Below, in pieces: positions 63,978-64,000 of a stretch of DNA of 64,000 nucleotides (the first letter of the stretch is position 1; each line of letters begins with the position of its first letter). Below the pieces are notes generated by a model. That model searched no databases. It was given only the letters and a program-made list of their open reading frames with translations, and had not been told where the DNA came from. The translations under genes were made by a program, and so were the position numbers. The stretch lies in the NCBI RefSeq assembly GCF_031846265.1, contig NZ_JAVRIA010000006.1, forward strand, positions 62,001 through 126,000, read 5' to 3'. The stretch comes from Microcosmobacter mediterraneus (GTDB lineage: Bacteria > Bacteroidota > Bacteroidia > Flavobacteriales > Flavobacteriaceae).

Positions 63978-64000
63978 CTACCATTCGTTAATTTTATTAG

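Overview
The window is AT-rich DNA from a member of the Flavobacteriaceae (Bacteroidetes), probably marine. The evidence is a tmRNA with the tag GENNYALAA, a type IX secretion sorting tail, a BshA (bacillithiol) gene, -7 promoter boxes of the form TAnnTTTG, 2TM-domain proteins and a TamB/TsaD divergent pair. The genus cannot be fixed from the sequence alone. Nearly all of it looks like ordinary chromosomal backbone. There is no rRNA, tRNA, insertion sequence, prophage or CRISPR array, and no stretch over 300 bases lacks a gene.

Layout. 1-539: start of a VWA-domain gene cut by the window edge. 0.65-5.8 kb, plus strand: secreted Asp-box (BNR) repeat protein, Cu/Zn superoxide dismutase lipoprotein, LETM1-like protein. 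5.9-9.9 kb, minus: a LytS/LytTR two-component operon with three 2TM domains, one fused to the kinase. 9.97-14.1 kb, minus: bshA behind a GH3/beta-lactamase fusion. 14.2-20.7 kb, minus: a long operon of amidase, MCE protein, two Fe-S proteins, three mini membrane proteins, a conserved hypothetical and serB. 20.8-24.0 kb, plus: lptD and a RidA protein. 24.0-30.5 kb, minus: DUF4349 protein, lipoprotein, M1 peptidase, sugar kinase, gapA, pfkA. 30.6-36.2 kb: tamB-like gene divergent from tsaD. 36.2-44.3 kb: T9SS-sorted repeat protein, parvulin, rsmE, DUF1223, DUF4159, SpoU methyltransferase, AI-2E transporter, THUMP-like methyltransferase. 44.4-50.4 kb: MazG-like protein, DUF2147, YihY, nadC, rlmH, AtoE transporter, DCC protein, rdgB-like gene. 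50.4-54.8 kb: DEAD-box helicase with a structured leader, carboxypeptidase-regulatory-like protein, VOC, trmH, DUF1801. 54.8-60.3 kb, plus: two adjacent gene groups headed by the same palindrome, with a small winged-helix regulator inside. 60.3-64 kb: methyltransferase, lysine/alanine-dehydrogenase-like enzyme, tmRNA, small membrane protein, nitroreductase.

How it fits together. Much of the window is envelope work: LptD and TamB for the outer membrane, MCE protein, amidase with a SPOR-like tail, NagZ-like GH3/esterase, lipoproteins, SanA-like and YihY proteins. Another share is RNA modification and translation quality control (TsaD, RsmE, RlmH, two SpoU enzymes, DEAD-box helicase, tmRNA).

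Most worth following: (1) two near-identical operators (ACTTTG-N5-CAAAGT) at 54800 and 56287, each covering a likely -7 box, flanking a gene for a minimal winged-helix protein; (2) an exact 17-bp copy of the tmRNA 3' end 159 bp downstream of the gene, like the scar of an integrated element; (3) a leader with competing RNA structures before the DEAD-box helicase; (4) a COQ4-like protein with an intact metal motif in a lineage known for menaquinone; (5) a CCG-domain redox protein whose first cluster site has lost cysteines.
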